Below the pieces are notes generated by a model that saw only the letters and a list, made by a program, of their open reading frames with translations, was not told the origin of the DNA and did no database searches. DNA of 64,000 bases from Gerris lacustris (lineage: Eukaryota; Arthropoda; Insecta; Hemiptera; Gerridae), in assembly GCA_951217055.1 (NCBI GenBank), contig OX578279.1, positions 23,304,173-23,368,172 on the forward strand, written 5' to 3'. A program made the translations under genes and the position numbers. The stretch's first letter is position 1. Every line of letters begins with the position of its first letter. Shown here in pieces: positions 23,337 through 36,014 of this stretch.

Positions 23337-24774
23337 CCTTCTGCTGCGAAGCAGCAGGAGATGCCACTTTTTCTCACCTCTAATGTGAGAAAAAGTTCAG
23401 AGGTACCCTGTACCCGATTTTTCCTTATTTTCTCTCTTGCGGCATTCGTTATATTTGCTTTTAATTCTATAATTGTATATTATAATTATATTATGTTAAA
23501 ACAGCACTAAATTCCTATTAATAGATAAATATTTTAATGGACCGATCAATATTGCTCTTGGAGTTTTATAATTACTTTTTCATATACGAAGTATGAGTAA
23601 GTATTAGGTAGTACATACAGTGTGACGAAAAAAAATAGACTTTGTCCTCAAAGACAAAAGTCAGGAGTCCAAAACTTTGTCAATCCTCAGTAGAAGTAAG
23701 TAACGTCATAATAAAAGTCAGTCTTTTAGCAAAAAGTGAACTGGAATGCCCGTTTACGAAATAATGAAAAGCTCTTACTGCAAAATATAGAATTTAAAGC
23801 TAACATAGACTTATGGCAATGACCGCAATTTCTACACGTTTTCTAGGAAAATAGATGAATTATAGGCTATTTGACTTTTAGCCTACTTTAATTAAAAGTT
23901 GCTAAACTCTAAAAATTACCCCCTACGCACAATGTAAACGGAAATACTACAAATTCTTAAGGGAATAGATGGCTCTATGATGCCATAATCACAATACCTA
24001 GATAATAATTTGAAATTTCAACAGCATTAATGAGATAGTAGTAATCTATACTTATAACAACAGAGTTTTGGGCACAAAGTAGCTGGGAGAGTGAGAGTCA
24101 GAACAGTGGCAAAGTGAAAATATATTTTTATTTGATCAGCTGATGTTTTTTCTAAGAAATCTTAATAGTAATAATTAAGTACATAACCTGTTCCACAAAG
24201 ACTATGAAGCAATCCCAATAATTTATTGAAATTGATATCGCTAACGATCTATCATATATTTTAATGACCGCCAAATTATAGAAGGTTCAAAAATAGGTTG
24301 TGAGGTCAGTAATTTAAAGGCCTAGTTAAAGCACTTAATACATAGTTGGTAACCATCTAAAAATTATAAAATTTAATAATTTCAAGGTAAAAAGAACTTT
24401 TTATATACTAAGTTTTTAAATTTTCTTTTGAATCGTTTGTAATGTTGATAATATAATTGTTATTGTTATATAATATATAATGTTAGTGAAAAAAAAAAAT
24501 CCAAATTTATTAACTTCACATAAATGACAACCATCTAGAGTCTAGAGAGCTGATCTTAAACCTATAAAAGGACAAATCTTTGTACAAAGGATCTCCCCAA
24601 CACCAAATCTAAACCGTGCCATAGATAGATTTGAAATAATATAAATAATATAATCGATATATTTCCTGTTTTGCTGTCATTCAATGTTTATCTCTTATTT
24701 ATAAAAATTACAAATTTGAAACCCGTCAAAATGAAGATTGCGGAAATATGGGACATGGCAAAACAAATAAAATA
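23337..24774. other. No gene seen
   Basis: AT-rich. Two small palindromes sit next to the 5S-like piece (TCTGCTGCGAAGCAGCAGG at about 23,339-23,358 and TTTTTCTCACCTCTAATGTG with AGAAAAA at about 23,369-23,396). No protein motif. Confidence 0.45.
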
Positions 24775-24789
24775 ACTTGCGGATTTTTT

Positions 24790-25033
24790 CCGAACTAACT
24801 TTCCATAGAGCAAAATTTGCTGAAAACCAATTAAATTCTGCTGAAAGATGGCTAAAAGTATTAAAATAATGCATTGTCATCGTGTTCTGAGCTATGCTAA
24901 AAGTTCCAAATGTCTAGCTATTCGGGAAGTTAGTTAGAAATCGATTGCCAGATTTGTAGCGGACAAACAAACAAACAAAACACAACAAAAACAACAACAC
25001 AGAAAAACAAGCTAATAAAAACGTAGTAAAAAA
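24790..25033 (+). repeat. Dispersed direct repeat, copy 1
   Basis: Shares a block of over 150 bp with 58,085-58,292 in the same orientation, including GAAAGATGGCTAAAAGTATT and GCATTGTCATCGTGTTCTGA, and again further on AAGCTAATAAAAACGTAGTA. Interruptions and simple A/C-rich sequence in this copy suggest some decay. The family is unknown. Confidence 0.7.
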
Positions 25034-26023
25034 ATAGAACGCAATAGGGGTAAGATAAGATTATAACCATAAAAAAAAAAAAATTGTTCGTTCTGTAAAC
25101 TAAAAGAGTAGCCTCCTGCAAATTATTTTAAATTATTCCAATATAATTAAGAAACGTTGCTGGGCTTATAACAGCAGCAGATGTGAAGCCTCTAAAACGT
25201 AAATGGAATCGCAGACCATGCTAAAATAATGAACAGATAAAAAATTCGAAACAAAAAAGGTCGCAATGGAAAAAAAACGATAACTTTATTAGAAGGACAC
25301 ATTATTCATAGTTTTTTCATCATTTGACTTACATCCAATACATTTTACTACTAAGATTCAATTCACAAACTCAGAAATATAATTTGTATTATTCTTTTCT
25401 TTCAAAAACTCATTTAAATAAGCTGAGAATAGTACTGAATGAAGATAGGACGCGAGTGATTTATAGCTTCTGAGCAAATAACGATTTAACAAACAAGAGA
25501 ACAAGCTAACAAAGCATTGAACAGAGATGTCAGACGAGCAATCTGTTTGTTTTCAATAAGTCAACACTACATCAACGTTTGATCTAACCCGCTTGATTGA
25601 AGGCTATTCATTTCTCAGAACCTTCACACTTCAAACACCTCTAAACAACAAACTTTCTTCCCTCAGGTACAAAATAACGAGCACAACAAAGTCGAATTAA
25701 AAAGAATTCATTAAAAATAACACCTCACTCTCGAGACCTTTCTTGTTAAATCACTTTTAAAAAAATCAATTTATTATATTCACAGGTCAAACAAGTAGTA
25801 TTCCTAATTAGTGCCACAAAAAAATATCACTGAGAATGTCATTCTTGCGTCTGACAGGCATAGACATCCTGAGCTGATATAAAAGATTAGTTCATTTTAA
25901 TTTATAGGTTACATGAAAGTGTAAGATTAATGATTCAATATAAATCACATTAATTTATTTCGAATAAAATCGTTCCTTTGAAAAATTGCCGGACCAAATC
26001 GATAATTAAATTGGAATTTTTAA
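25034..26023. other. No gene seen
   Basis: AT-rich sequence without recognisable coding or repeat features. Confidence 0.45.
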
Positions 26024-26907
26024 TTAGGGTCCATAGGCAAAACCATTAATTTCCTGCCTGTGTTTGTCTGTCAGGAAGTCGTTACCGCACCTGCATCTAA
26101 TACCCAAAACAAAAAAATTAAAACTTTATTGTTATTTTATGTATAATCCCAACAAAAACACAAGAGTAAAATAAACAGGTCAAGTGAGTGCTAGTCAGCA
26201 CACAGCGAGGGTCCGTAGGCAACACTGTATAGTTTCAGTAGTACCCAGTACCCTATTGATGGTGTTTTTTAAAATACTTAAAAGCTTAGTTTGAACTATC
26301 CTATGGGTCTAATATTCTCAAAACACATAAACAAACTTCTGATAAAGTATTTTTTTGCCACTGAATCGGACTACAACCATATAAATACATCGAAAAGACC
26401 ATAATTATAAAAAAACGTATTTTGTCAATAAAAATTAAAATAATTTTTTTTTTAAAATTTCCAAAAAGTGGTATCTTCAGTTTTGGTCGAAGAATGTTCA
26501 GGAATTTTTTCAGATTTTTTGCACTTTACATAAGCGAGATAGAGGGGGGGGGGGGGGGGACACGTTTCACACCCACTTCAAACTTGCCTACGCTCGCCCT
26601 ATCAAAGTTATAACCAAAGAATTATATATTTTTGTAATCAGCTCGACGTACTCTTTCATATGATACCCCTCACGGTGTCGAAAAAAAATAAAAAAATGTT
26701 AACCCTTAAGTTTTTTTACCCTAATTTTTTTGAATTTTTTTTTTAAGTCGCTATATTTTTAAAATATATGGGCAGGTACAAGACACATACATGCCAAATT
26801 TCAAAGTGATCGGACGAAAGGTGTAGCCGTGAGAGCAGGCGACAGGACGGACGGACAGACACACGCAGGAAAATATATGGGTCCTTGGTTTTGCCTACGG
26901 ACCCTAA
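26024..26907. mobile_element. Non-autonomous element with inverted ends (AGGGTCC...)
   Basis: The left end TTAGGGTCCATAGGCAAAAC and the right end GTTTTGCCTACGGACCCTAA are inverted repeats with about two mismatches in 20, and the complementarity extends through a TGTGTTTGTCTGTC/GACGGACAGACACACG block and CCTGC/GCAGG. Inside are a (G)n tract at 26,545-26,559 and no transposase. A similar GGGTCCGTAGGCAA string recurs at 26,210, perhaps the end of a related internal element. Confidence 0.75.
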
Positions 26908-26918
26908 AAATAAGCCAA

Positions 26919-27405
26919 GTCTCGCGAAAAAGTTGTGAGATCATTGGTTTAGCCATGTCTCCCACTGTCCGAGTAAGTTCTACTAGGTCTAATTTATCCA
27001 GTGCAAGTACATGATGTTTGTCTGTCCCCCTCTCTATTCTCTTTCCCAAATCACTCTACACGTTTAAATTTAAAATATTTTCTGATTTGGAAAATACACA
27101 CCACAAACTTATATCAAATAATAAATATTATTTTTTTATTTGAGCGTCGCAACACAAGAATACAAATTTGTATACGACAAGACACTACATTTAATTTTAG
27201 CCTCTTTGTGGTGTGTATTTTCCAAGTCACAAAATGTTTTTAAATTTAAACGTGTAGAGTGATTTGGGAAAGATAATAGAGACAGGGGCAGACAAACATC
27301 ATGTACTTGCCCTGGATAAATTAGACCTACTACTAGTAGTAGAACTTTCTCAGACAGTGGGAGACTTGGCTAAAGCTATAATCTCACAACTTTTTACGTG
27401 AGACC
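26919..27405. mobile_element. Foldback MITE, ~190-bp arms
   Basis: The arms 26,919-27,112 and 27,195-27,405 are reverse complements over most of their length, for example AAAAAGTTGTGAGATCATTG against its mirror near 27,380, and CCAAATCACTCTACACGTTT against AAACGTGTAGAGTGATTTGG. A loop of about 80 bp separates them. Open frames on each strand here are mirror images and not genes. Confidence 0.88.
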
Positions 27406-28109
27406 TGACATACTTTTTTTACACTAGTGTTTTTGTTGGGATTTCACTTCTTTAAGTATATAATAGAAAGATAATGAAAGAAATATTAGGAAATAAAGAG
27501 TAGTATAAATAATAAGAATTGTTTAGAAGAAAGGGTTTGAAACACAAAGAAAAGGTATGGATCGCTGTGGGTGTTTAATTGAACTAAATAAATCTTGAAC
27601 AATACTGATAAATCTATACTGTCAAATCAGTGTCACCCACACTTATTATTACAATGTAAAATTCTATAAATGAAAGTAAAATAATTCTTTAGTTTTAAAG
27701 TTCTCTACTAGGTAGCGCTCGTGACACAAGTTTTATTTTTTTAATAATTTTGAATAGGCGGATTTTCTAATAGCCTTTAGATGGACAAAGAAACAGATTT
27801 TTGCGGATATTTGAATTTTCCCTTTATTTGTACATTAAACTCTACCTATAAACTAAATTTGTCATAAACTTTAAATTAAAATTAATAGAGGGGGGGGGGG
27901 AGTCCAAAATGCCTTAAGATGGTTCCAGTAAAGGATAGTACGGCTGTGCTCGACTTGGCGGGGGCACTCCCGCGCCCCCAGATAATCCAAACACAGAACA
28001 AATGTAGAGAAGCCCAAAAACATCATACGTAAAAAAGGAATTGAAGTTTACGGTATTGACTTTTTTTAAGGTAAATACGTCTTTAGCAGTTACCTAGCCC
28101 AGTGCTTTC
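27406..28109. other. No gene seen
   Basis: AT-rich interval with a G-run at 27,890-27,901 and a short GC-rich patch (CGGCTGTGCTCGACTTGGCG) near 27,939. No recognisable gene. Confidence 0.45.
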
Positions 28110-28610
28110 CATTTATTATTTTTTGAATGCAAATTTTAATTATTATTGAACATTTCATCAAAATGTATCATAAAAACAACTTCTCCTGGACGGAAATCGA
28201 ACCCAGGATCATTCCGTCCGCGTTTTAAGCTATTTTCTCAGGAACTAGATTTTTCCCGGGAAAACGGCTTACATCGTTAAATTCGTATTTAAATGGATGA
28301 CATTTAAAAAAAATGTAATCAAAATCGTCAGAACCATTTTCAAGAAATAATTTTTTTCACGTTTGTACAGAGTTTTTGGGAGGTAGTACCCCCAAATTTG
28401 GAGCTAAAATCCATATCTCGATTTCGCCTCATGGTATAATTGTTCTAAACATGTATGCCAAATTTCGTCAAAATCGGCCATGTAGTTTAGGCACTAGCTG
28501 TCTGCACAGAAGACAGACGACAGACAGACAGACGACAGACAGACAGACATTTTTTAAAAACCACTTTTTTGGACTAAGGGGACCTCAAAACGTGTAAATC
28601 CATCAACATT
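28110..28610 (+). mobile_element. Dispersed repeat, second copy (opposite to 18,382-19,008)
   Basis: Carries the complements of the diagnostic segments of the 18,382-19,008 repeat: CCCAGTGCTTTCCATTTATT, CGGAAATCGAACCCAGG (B-box complement), GCCAAATTTCGTCAAAATCG, an AGACAGACGACAGACAGAC minisatellite (28,510-28,549), and GGACCTCAAAACGTGTAAAT. Confidence 0.75.
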
Positions 28611-29841
28611 TTCCAGAAGTAGTTGGATTTGTTGTAAAACAGGTGAAAAATTTTAACGTGGGACGAAAACGGGATCATTGCTAAAAAAGTTATAATATAT
28701 CTTGAAAAATCTTAGATTTTATAAAAAAAAGCACATGATTAAAATTATTCAAATTTTTTCCAGAAGTAATTGGACTAGTTTTAAACAGCTGACAAAATTC
28801 AAACATAGGACGAAAACGTGATTATTGCAAATAAAAATTCAATAATTTTTGAAAACTCGAAAAATCTTTGATTTTAATTTTAAAAAATGCACATGTTTAA
28901 AATTTTGTCAATTTTTTCCAAAATAGTTGGACTTGTTATTAAACAACTGTCAAAATTTGGACGTGGGTCGAAAACGGGATCATTGCAAAAAAAAATTAAA
29001 ATATATTTTGAAAACTTAAATAGCCTCTGATTTTAAAGTCTTGATTTTTTTAAAGTCTCTGATTTTTCAAAAAAGCACATGTTTAACATATTTCAAATTT
29101 TTTCCAGAAGTAGTTGGACTTGTTATTAAACAAGTGACAAAATTTGATCGTGAGACGAAAACGGGATCATTGCAAAAAAAATTATAATATATTTTGAATC
29201 TAATAAAATCTTAGATTTAAATTTATAAAAAAGCACATGTTTGAAATTTTTCATATTTTTTTCCAGAAGTAGTTGGACTAGTTATAAAACAGCTGACAAG
29301 AACGTAGGACGAAAACGGGATCATTGCTAAAAGAATTAAAATATATTTTGAAAACTTAAAAAGTCTTTTATTTTAATTTTTAAAAAAGCACATGTTTAAA
29401 TTTTTCCTATTTGTTTCCAGAAGTAGTTGGACTTGTTACAAAATAGCTGACAAAATTTAAAACGTTGGATGAAAACGGGATCATTGCTAAAAGAATTAAA
29501 ATATATGTTGAAAACTTAAAAAGTCTTTTATTTTAATTTTTTAAAAAAAGCACATGTTTGAAATTTTTCATATTTTTTTCCAGAAGTAGTTGGACTAGTT
29601 ATACAACAGCTCACAACAGCTGACAATATATACAAAGTTTCTATATATTTGAACGTGGGATTGCTAAAAGAATTATAATACATTTTGATAACTTAATTAA
29701 ACTGATTCCAATTTTTAAAAAATGCACATGTTTAAAATTTTTTCAAGAAGTAGTTAGACATGTTACAAAATTTAAACATAAGACGAAAACTGGACCATTG
29801 CTAAAAATGTTATAATATATCTTGAAAAATCTTAGATTTTT
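28610..29841 (+). repeat. Tandem repeat of a ~150-bp unit
   Basis: Eight or nine degenerate units, each with CCAGAAGTAGTTGGACTTGT, then GACGAAAACGGGATCATTGC, then AAAGCACATGTTTAAAATTT. Unit length varies by small indels around 120-160 bp. The array is split at 29,842 by a LINE insertion and resumes at 30,897 with one further unit. Confidence 0.85.
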
Positions 29842-30896
29842 TTTTTTTTTTATATAATTTTTATTTGATAACACAACTACAAATTTAAATTGTAACAAGT
29901 AATAATGATAACATAGGTTATGTGGCGGGAAAGACATGAAGAAGAAGTAGTCCAGTGACTACACTTCCTCAGCAGTAAGAATAGTAAAATAATTATAATA
30001 CAAGATAACTTTTGATAATAAAATAATGATAAAGTAGATTAATATTACTTATTTTACACGTTTAGGAATAGACAATAATAACTGGAAAATAATAAGGGAA
30101 AAAGATATTTTAAGGTAAGAGATCTCTAGGCCACCTCCTCTTCAAACGTCTTGGTGGGTTGCTTGGGATGAACAGAGAGGACAAGAGTTGTACAAGAGGA
30201 TTTGGATGGTGGGATATGGATTCATGGAATTTTTTATATCGGGATATGGTTAGATTTCGGACAAAGGGCACATTCAAATATTCGTGGAGAGTAAGGTTAG
30301 AAACATAGAAAGGAGTATTGGTTATTTTTCTAAGGATTTTTGACTGCAGGATTTGGAGACGATGGGAATTGGAAGGCTTGGTGCTGCCCCACACTTCCAG
30401 ACCGTAGGTCCAAGCTGGTTTTAGAACTACATTATAAATACGAAGCTTGTTGTTAAGAGAAATCTTAGACCTATGATAAAAAAGACCGAGCAGTAACTTG
30501 TATCGTCATGTGATGTCAGTACGTTTTGTTTTTGTGTGTAGTTGCCACCTTAATTGTCGGTCAAGGAAAAGGCCAAGGTATCGGACGGAGTCGGACTGAG
30601 GAATGAGAACTTGATTAAGGGTGACTGGAGGACAGGTGTTGTGACGAAGAGCAAAAGTGACATGAACACTTTTCTGTTCGTTTATCTTTATCCTCCATTT
30701 CCTTAACTAAGGTTCGAGGAGTAACAAATGACTTTGGGTATTATCAGATGCAAGGAGGTGGTTCTCTTGGACAGAAAGGATTGCCTTATCATCTGCGAAT
30801 GTGGCAAGGAATGTTAAGGGATGCTGGGGAATATCATGAGTATATCGGGAGTAGAGAAGAGGTCCTAGGATACTACCCTGTGGTACTCCAGATAGA
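29842..30896 (-). mobile_element. 5'-truncated non-LTR retrotransposon (Jockey-like)
   Basis: Inserted in the ~150-bp tandem repeat on the minus strand. Its 3' end is a T-run on the plus strand at 29,838-29,851 (a poly-A tail on its own strand). Both sides carry TTAGATTTTT (29,832-29,841 and 30,897-30,906), a ~10-bp target duplication. The 5' end is truncated inside the reverse transcriptase, as is usual for target-primed insertion. Confidence 0.88.
30110..30896 (-). pseudogene. Reverse transcriptase C-terminal part (Jockey-like ORF2)
   Basis: The truncated 5' end begins in the RT palm: SGVPQGSILGPLLYS at 30,850-30,894, followed by TFLATFADDKAILS with the catalytic FADD box at about 30,785-30,810. 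Further down are the connection region and a C-terminal segment (MWGSTKPSNSHRLQILQSKI, ITNTPFYVSN) at 30,250-30,394 that matches the usual tail of Jockey-type ORF2. Frame breaks occur between the palm and the C-terminus. Both ends of the identity, the FADD box and the WG...LQ.LQSK.LR.ITN tail, are family hallmarks. Confidence 0.88.
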
Positions 30897-30970
30897 TTAG
30901 ATTTTTACCATAAAAAAAGCACATGATTAAAATTATTCACATTTTTTCCAGAAGTAGTTGGACAAAATTC
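30897..30970 (+). repeat. Last unit of the split ~150-bp tandem repeat
   Basis: After the LINE insertion the array continues (TTAGATTTTT, AAAAAAAGCACATGATTAAA, TTTTTTCCAGAAGTAGTTGG). Confidence 0.8.
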
Positions 30971-31570
30971 TTACACTAATCTGTTGTAGATGTAAATAGT
31001 ATTAGTTTATCTAATATGATGTGTTGGACAGTACATATACAGAACAATAAATATATACACCTAAAAGTGTAAATTAATAAAATTTCACAACAAAAAGCGT
31101 GAGCTTCAAATGTAAAAAATGTAAAATTAGAATTCCATGACAGGAAAAGATTCTATCATCACCTATTTGATGAGATGAACATTTTTTTCAAATAAAATTG
31201 TTTAGTAAAAAACCAACAGCAACACCGCTATGAATTAATAAAGATTGTTAAAACTATCAAACGAACCTAAACGTTTAAAGTAGAGAAAACAACGTTTTAC
31301 CGATATCTTACACTCTAACGTAACAATTTTAATAAAACTTCATATACATCTTGTACAACACAATTGAAACCGGCATGTAAAATTTCAACTTGCATACAGA
31401 AGTTTTTGTGTGGCTAAGTGAGACATCTATTGAGAGTTAATGGAATGGCTGGGAATAGCAGAAAAACCCTTCTCCCCCACTACCAGATTGCTCGTTCTCT
31501 ATTACAAACATATTCTTTAAATATCAACACATCATGATTAGTAGTAGGAGTAGTGGTAAGGACGAACCAC
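30971..31570. other. No gene seen
   Basis: AT-rich, no protein motif, RNA gene or repeat end recognised. Confidence 0.45.
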
Positions 31571-31574
31571 TTCT

Positions 31575-31818
31575 TCGAACCTAACAATCAGGCCACATTG
31601 AGCCCAGTTCACTAAAACTGTGGTGGAGAGTTCCAGTCACTTCCCACATCATACCTGTACATTGTACCGCTGAATGCGGGTATGGTGTGGTCATTATCAT
31701 TAGTGACCTATTTAAATCAGAATATAACGGCGAGGGATCGAACCCACGACCTTGATTCGCCACGATTCACTGATAGCTGAGCAAGTGCCTAGAGCACCTC
31801 TGCCACGCTGGCTCCCTC
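31575..31818 (-). mobile_element. tRNA-derived SINE
   Basis: On the minus strand, starting near 31,816: GGGAGCCAGCGTGGCAGAGG with an A-box-like GGCAGAGGTGCTCTAGGCA, then about 55 bases later the B box GTGGGTTCGATCCCTCGCC near 31,733-31,751, then a unique body. The spacing fits a Pol III promoter derived from a tRNA. Confidence 0.75.
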
Positions 31819-32397
31819 TCATCATGATTAACTATTAAATATTTATTGCATTATGCTCGCTTCAATGTTAGAGCCAAGCGATGCCAAGTTTAAAATTAGT
31901 TTGAATTTTAACACAGATATCAATAAAGACAATCAGCATAGCTATGGAATTTTAGGAAAAACCATTCCAAACTGATAGTACAAAATAATTAACATCCAAA
32001 AGAACCTGAATTATATTTAACATGGACTACCCCTATAACAGAAATTAATTATTTTAGATTGACAATAGCCACCTAGGTTAGAGAAAAATTAATTGTTTAG
32101 CAACAACAGGATGAAATAGTAATCTTCTAGTCAGGTAGATATAAAAAGCACTTTAATCATGTATTATGTTACAAAATATAACAAATTTACAGGAGTTAAT
32201 GACAATAAATGTGGTTTTCAGCCTGAAGATGACCCAAAGAGGAGTCAAAATATTGCAAAAGAGAGCTTTTAATATTTTCCCCTTTAGACACTACTATCAA
32301 TAAGAATTATATACAAGGAAAGAAACTAGACTACTTATAATTATAAAATTATTTTCTCAGTTTTGTGAAAAATGTTTCATGAAGCGTTGCTAACACA
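31819..32397. other. No gene seen
   Basis: AT-rich interval before the hAT-like element. Nothing recognisable. Confidence 0.45.
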
Positions 32398-33895
32398 CGT
32401 TTACACAGGGCCGGCGCAAGAGGATTTGGCGCCCTGGACAAAACTATTGTAAGCCCCCCCCCCCCCCATCATTCTAAGCCAACGCCGATCAGTCGATTCA
32501 GCCACTCACTTTTAGGAAATATAAGAACAAAACAAATAAAACACAATTTATCCCAAATTTATTATTAAATCACTGCTGCAATGTAAATAACTTGCTAACT
32601 CCTGTTCAGTTCAGTTAAAATAGGTGCCAGTCCTACTAATCTCTCTTCTGTCATACATGAACCTAGCCCAAAGGGGAGTTCGGGGAGCCTCACTAGACAT
32701 TCGGGACACAAAAAAAAGTCGCCAAAGGAGGCCGAAGCAGAGAGAGGAGTCGAGTACGATCAGGCCTTACCCCACCTCTAGTGTATACACTATGTATTCA
32801 ACCCTCTTTTTGTCTGTATATTTCTTTCAAGGCCTTTTCAACTATGGCCATCCATAATAATAATAACACTTAAAACAAACACATGTTTATTAATATAGCA
32901 AAAATAACACAATAATTGAACATAGACATGTATAAAACATGCATATTATATAATAGACATAAATTTATTTTGTTATTTTTGCATTGTTTTTATATTATCA
33001 CGTAAACCCAAGAGTGATTGAAATGGAACAAGTACATACATTATACACGACTAGTAATTATTATTCTAGAATGAAAAATACAATAAATCTCAAAAAATAA
33101 AATATGAATTAAATTGAAATGTAAAGTAATTAAAAACAAAGCTTTGTAAGTAGATAAGTGCGAGTTTAAATATTTTATCGCATGATCAGTGTTTTTATTA
33201 AATGAGAAATATATTTTTATAATCGGTATTGAGTATCTTCTTTGGTGTGACACCACATATTTTAAGAATTCCCAGCAGTTTAATTTAAAATATGAACATT
33301 ACATAAGTATGTATTAATATTATTAAAAACCCTTTTCTTTTTATGGCCTTAATAAATATTATTATCATAACATGATCCACCGGTGGTCAAATTAACTATT
33401 TCTTACCAATTAATTTAAATTAAAACTTTTATATGTTAGGATTGTCTACCAGTCCAGTCATCACTGTAATATATTTGCGTAGAAAATTATAAAATCTAGA
33501 ACATAATCTGAGAATTATTTTTATTAAAGGCGGTTGGTTTGATTTTTGCAACATAACTATTTTTTTAAATGAAATATGTAAATAATATGTTAAATATGAA
33601 GGGTATTCAGTTTATTATTTATCATATTCATAAACATTATATTAATAATTGGCAATATGAAATATGTATTTATAATAATGTAGTGCATAAAATGGAATAT
33701 GCTTTAAAATATCTAATAAAAGTGATCTAATTATTATTAATTTTGTAAAAGATAAATTAGTTATTTAAGATAAGTCTTTATGTTAGTTCATAATAATTAA
33801 AGAGGACTAAATAGTAAAGACAATGCAATTTACAAATTATTATTCCACGAAATAAGCAATCTTTTAACGTATTATCTTGTTACACGAAATATGTA

Positions 33896-34499
33896 CAGTG
33901 TAACCCCTCTTAACCGGCCTGGTCGGGACCATGACCTGGCCGGTTACCCGTTTGGCCGGTTGATCCGAGGTTCTCGTGAAAAATAGAACCAATCAAAAAG
34001 AACCTATATATTTTATCATATGTCATGAATAAAAAAACAATTAAGACGTTTTTGCACCTTATTTTATTACCTAATTTTTTTATAACTTATTTTTTGATAA
34101 GGCAAGCACACAACTGAGTGAGTAACGTCCTCTCTCCTCTTATCCTCAAGAAATTTGTTCAAACGAAATTCGGAGAAAGGCTCCGACAAAGCAACAGGTG
34201 AAGAAAAAAGAATCACAGAGATGTTAATTGATTCCTAGAAATATGCAGTCATAGAATCAAACGCGCTCCTATTTTGTCCACCACATCAACGTCACGTGAC
34301 CCCCCTTTATTTACCAGGAAATGCCGTCAAACAATCAATGTTTGAGCCACCTGCCATCAAATATTTTGTTTTTTAATTGTATCTGCATCGACTATAGTGA
34401 TACTACTAAAGTTGTAAAAAAAAAAAAAAAAAAATCATATAATAGGCCGGTTAATCCGAGGACCGGTTGATCCGTGGCCGGTTAAGAGGGGTTACACTG
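33896..34499. mobile_element. pogo/Tigger-like MITE
   Basis: Ends CAGTGTAACCCCTCTTAACC and GGTTAAGAGGGGTTACACTG are perfect inverted repeats, each followed outward by TA (33,894-33,895 and 34,500-34,501), the target duplication of the Tc1/mariner/pogo superfamily. Further copies of GGCCGGTTAATCCGAGG lie just inside the ends. No transposase. Confidence 0.9.
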
Positions 34500-35075
34500 T
34501 ACAAGTAAAGGGGGTTAAAAGAGTGCGTGTTTAAAGTTGTAGAGGAGCGAGTGTAAGTGGTAGACTAGAGCGGACCCGATCCTTCCCGAGTGAGATTCAA
34601 CTTTCTTCGGCGGCTTTTTTTTTTGTGTCCCGAACGTCTAGTGGGGACCTCCCCCGGAAAATTTTAGAAAATTAGGTCCAAAATGGTGAATTTTGGGCCT
34701 TTTTTTAAAGCTTTTTCAACTAAAAAAAAGCATTACCTAAAAGTTTGTTTAAAATTGTTTCTGCAGAATTTTTGAAACATTTATTAACTAAATTAGACTA
34801 AAAAAAACCTTAACGCCATACTATGCTATTAATTCTGTCTGATTCATTATGAAATACATTCACAACATCCTATACAGCAACTGAACTAGGGGATACACAC
34901 TCAACTGAGTATATAAACAAACAACCATTAAGGTATGCATATAAAAAAACACAAAATAGTTTAATGTTTGTATCTTACTTAAACATGTAAGCGGGAATCC
35001 CAGTATTAAATGTTAGTATCAACTGGACTATTGCTCCATAAACAATAATAATTTATTTGCAAAATAATTATATTA

Positions 35076-35480
35076 CAGTAGAACCTCGATAAGAAGTGTC
35101 TCAAGGGGATTAGGGAAACACTCTTGTTATCGAGGTGCTCTTTTTGTTGAGGGTCGTGTTATCAAGGTTATTTTGGCTATCAGTCGTGTTATCGAGGTTA
35201 ATGGGCGGGGTTTTCAAGTCTTGACTAATTCAAGGCCGACCCATTCCTGTATAGAGTCGCGTTATAGAGGTTGACTTCTCAAAACGACTTGTTATAGAGG
35301 TTATTAGTTACATTGTGAATTGGAAAAAATCCGTGTTATTAAGGTTATTTGGATAATAATAGTCGCATTATAGAGGTTAATTTAACATTATGTGTTATGG
35401 CAATCTCAAGGGGATTTGAAAATTGCACTTGTAATTGAGGTTGTTGTGTTATTGAGGGTCGTGTAAGCGAGGTTCTACTG
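35076..35480. mobile_element. pogo/Tigger-like MITE, second family
   Basis: Ends CAGTAGAACCTCGATAAG and GCGAGGTTCTACTG with TA on both sides. The interior is built of repeated GTTATCGAGGTTA / GTTATAGAGGTT motifs, as in Tigger-derived MITEs of many animals. Confidence 0.88.
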
Positions 35481-35765
35481 TATTAGTTTTAAATGGGTAT
35501 GAAAAATAATAAAACATAAGAAATGTTCATTATTTTATTCAATTGATATTTTTTCGTAATTTTGTTGTATTTGGGGAGGGGGGGGGGGGGGATTTCCCCC
35601 TTCCACCTCATGGATCCACCCCTGAGATCTCTCCTAATTTAATTTATTCATCTATCTTTTTTTGTAAAAACATTGACTTCTTGGTGGGTAATAAAAGTAA
35701 GTATCTTGCCCCTCAGACCCTAGCGCCTAGTTCACCTATACGGTCACGCCGGCCCTGCGTTTACA

Positions 35766-36010
35766 TAATGTTGTAAAAACGTGTTGCCAATATATGCAAA
35801 CATCTCAGGGTCCACAGGATCCACTTGATTTAACTATAGTTATGTTTCAATAGAACATATCAAATAGGAAACAAAAATATAAAATAAAAAATAGAATACC
35901 TGATGATAGAATAGAGGTGGAAAACTGGAACCAGAAGGTTGCACAAAGGAACCACTGGCACAAAAGTTAAATATATGGATGAGTCAACTGCAGCACACTC
36001 AATAAAATAA
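35766..36010. other. No gene seen
   Basis: Short AT-rich interval between repeats with nothing identifiable. Confidence 0.45.
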
Positions 36011-36014
36011 TCGG

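Larger units (their letters stand above)
32406..35757. mobile_element. hAT-like element, 3.35 kb, no transposase found
   Basis: Terminal inverted repeats CAGGGCCGGCGCAAG at the left and CACGCCGGCCCTG at the right, with perfect 8-bp target duplications CGTTTACA at 32,398-32,405 and 35,758-35,765. An 8-bp duplication with CAGGG ends is diagnostic for hAT-type transposition. No hAT transposase frame is visible. Sub-terminal blocks GGGACACAAAAAAAAGTCGC (about 32,703) and its complement near 34,610-34,630 form an internal inverted repeat. Two pogo-like MITEs have inserted into it (33,896-34,499 and 35,076-35,480). Confidence 0.9.

Noticed and set aside
26801..27243. Overlapping ORFs on both strands
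   Set aside because: They lie across the ends of a TIR element and a foldback MITE and mirror each other.
28610..30970. Regular repeats that could suggest a CRISPR array
   Set aside because: Eukaryotic context, degenerate ~150-bp units without short fixed repeats and unique spacers, and no cas genes. It is a tandem repeat.
32624..32857. Short ORF within the hAT-like element
   Set aside because: No transposase motif. The frame overlaps a sub-terminal inverted repeat.
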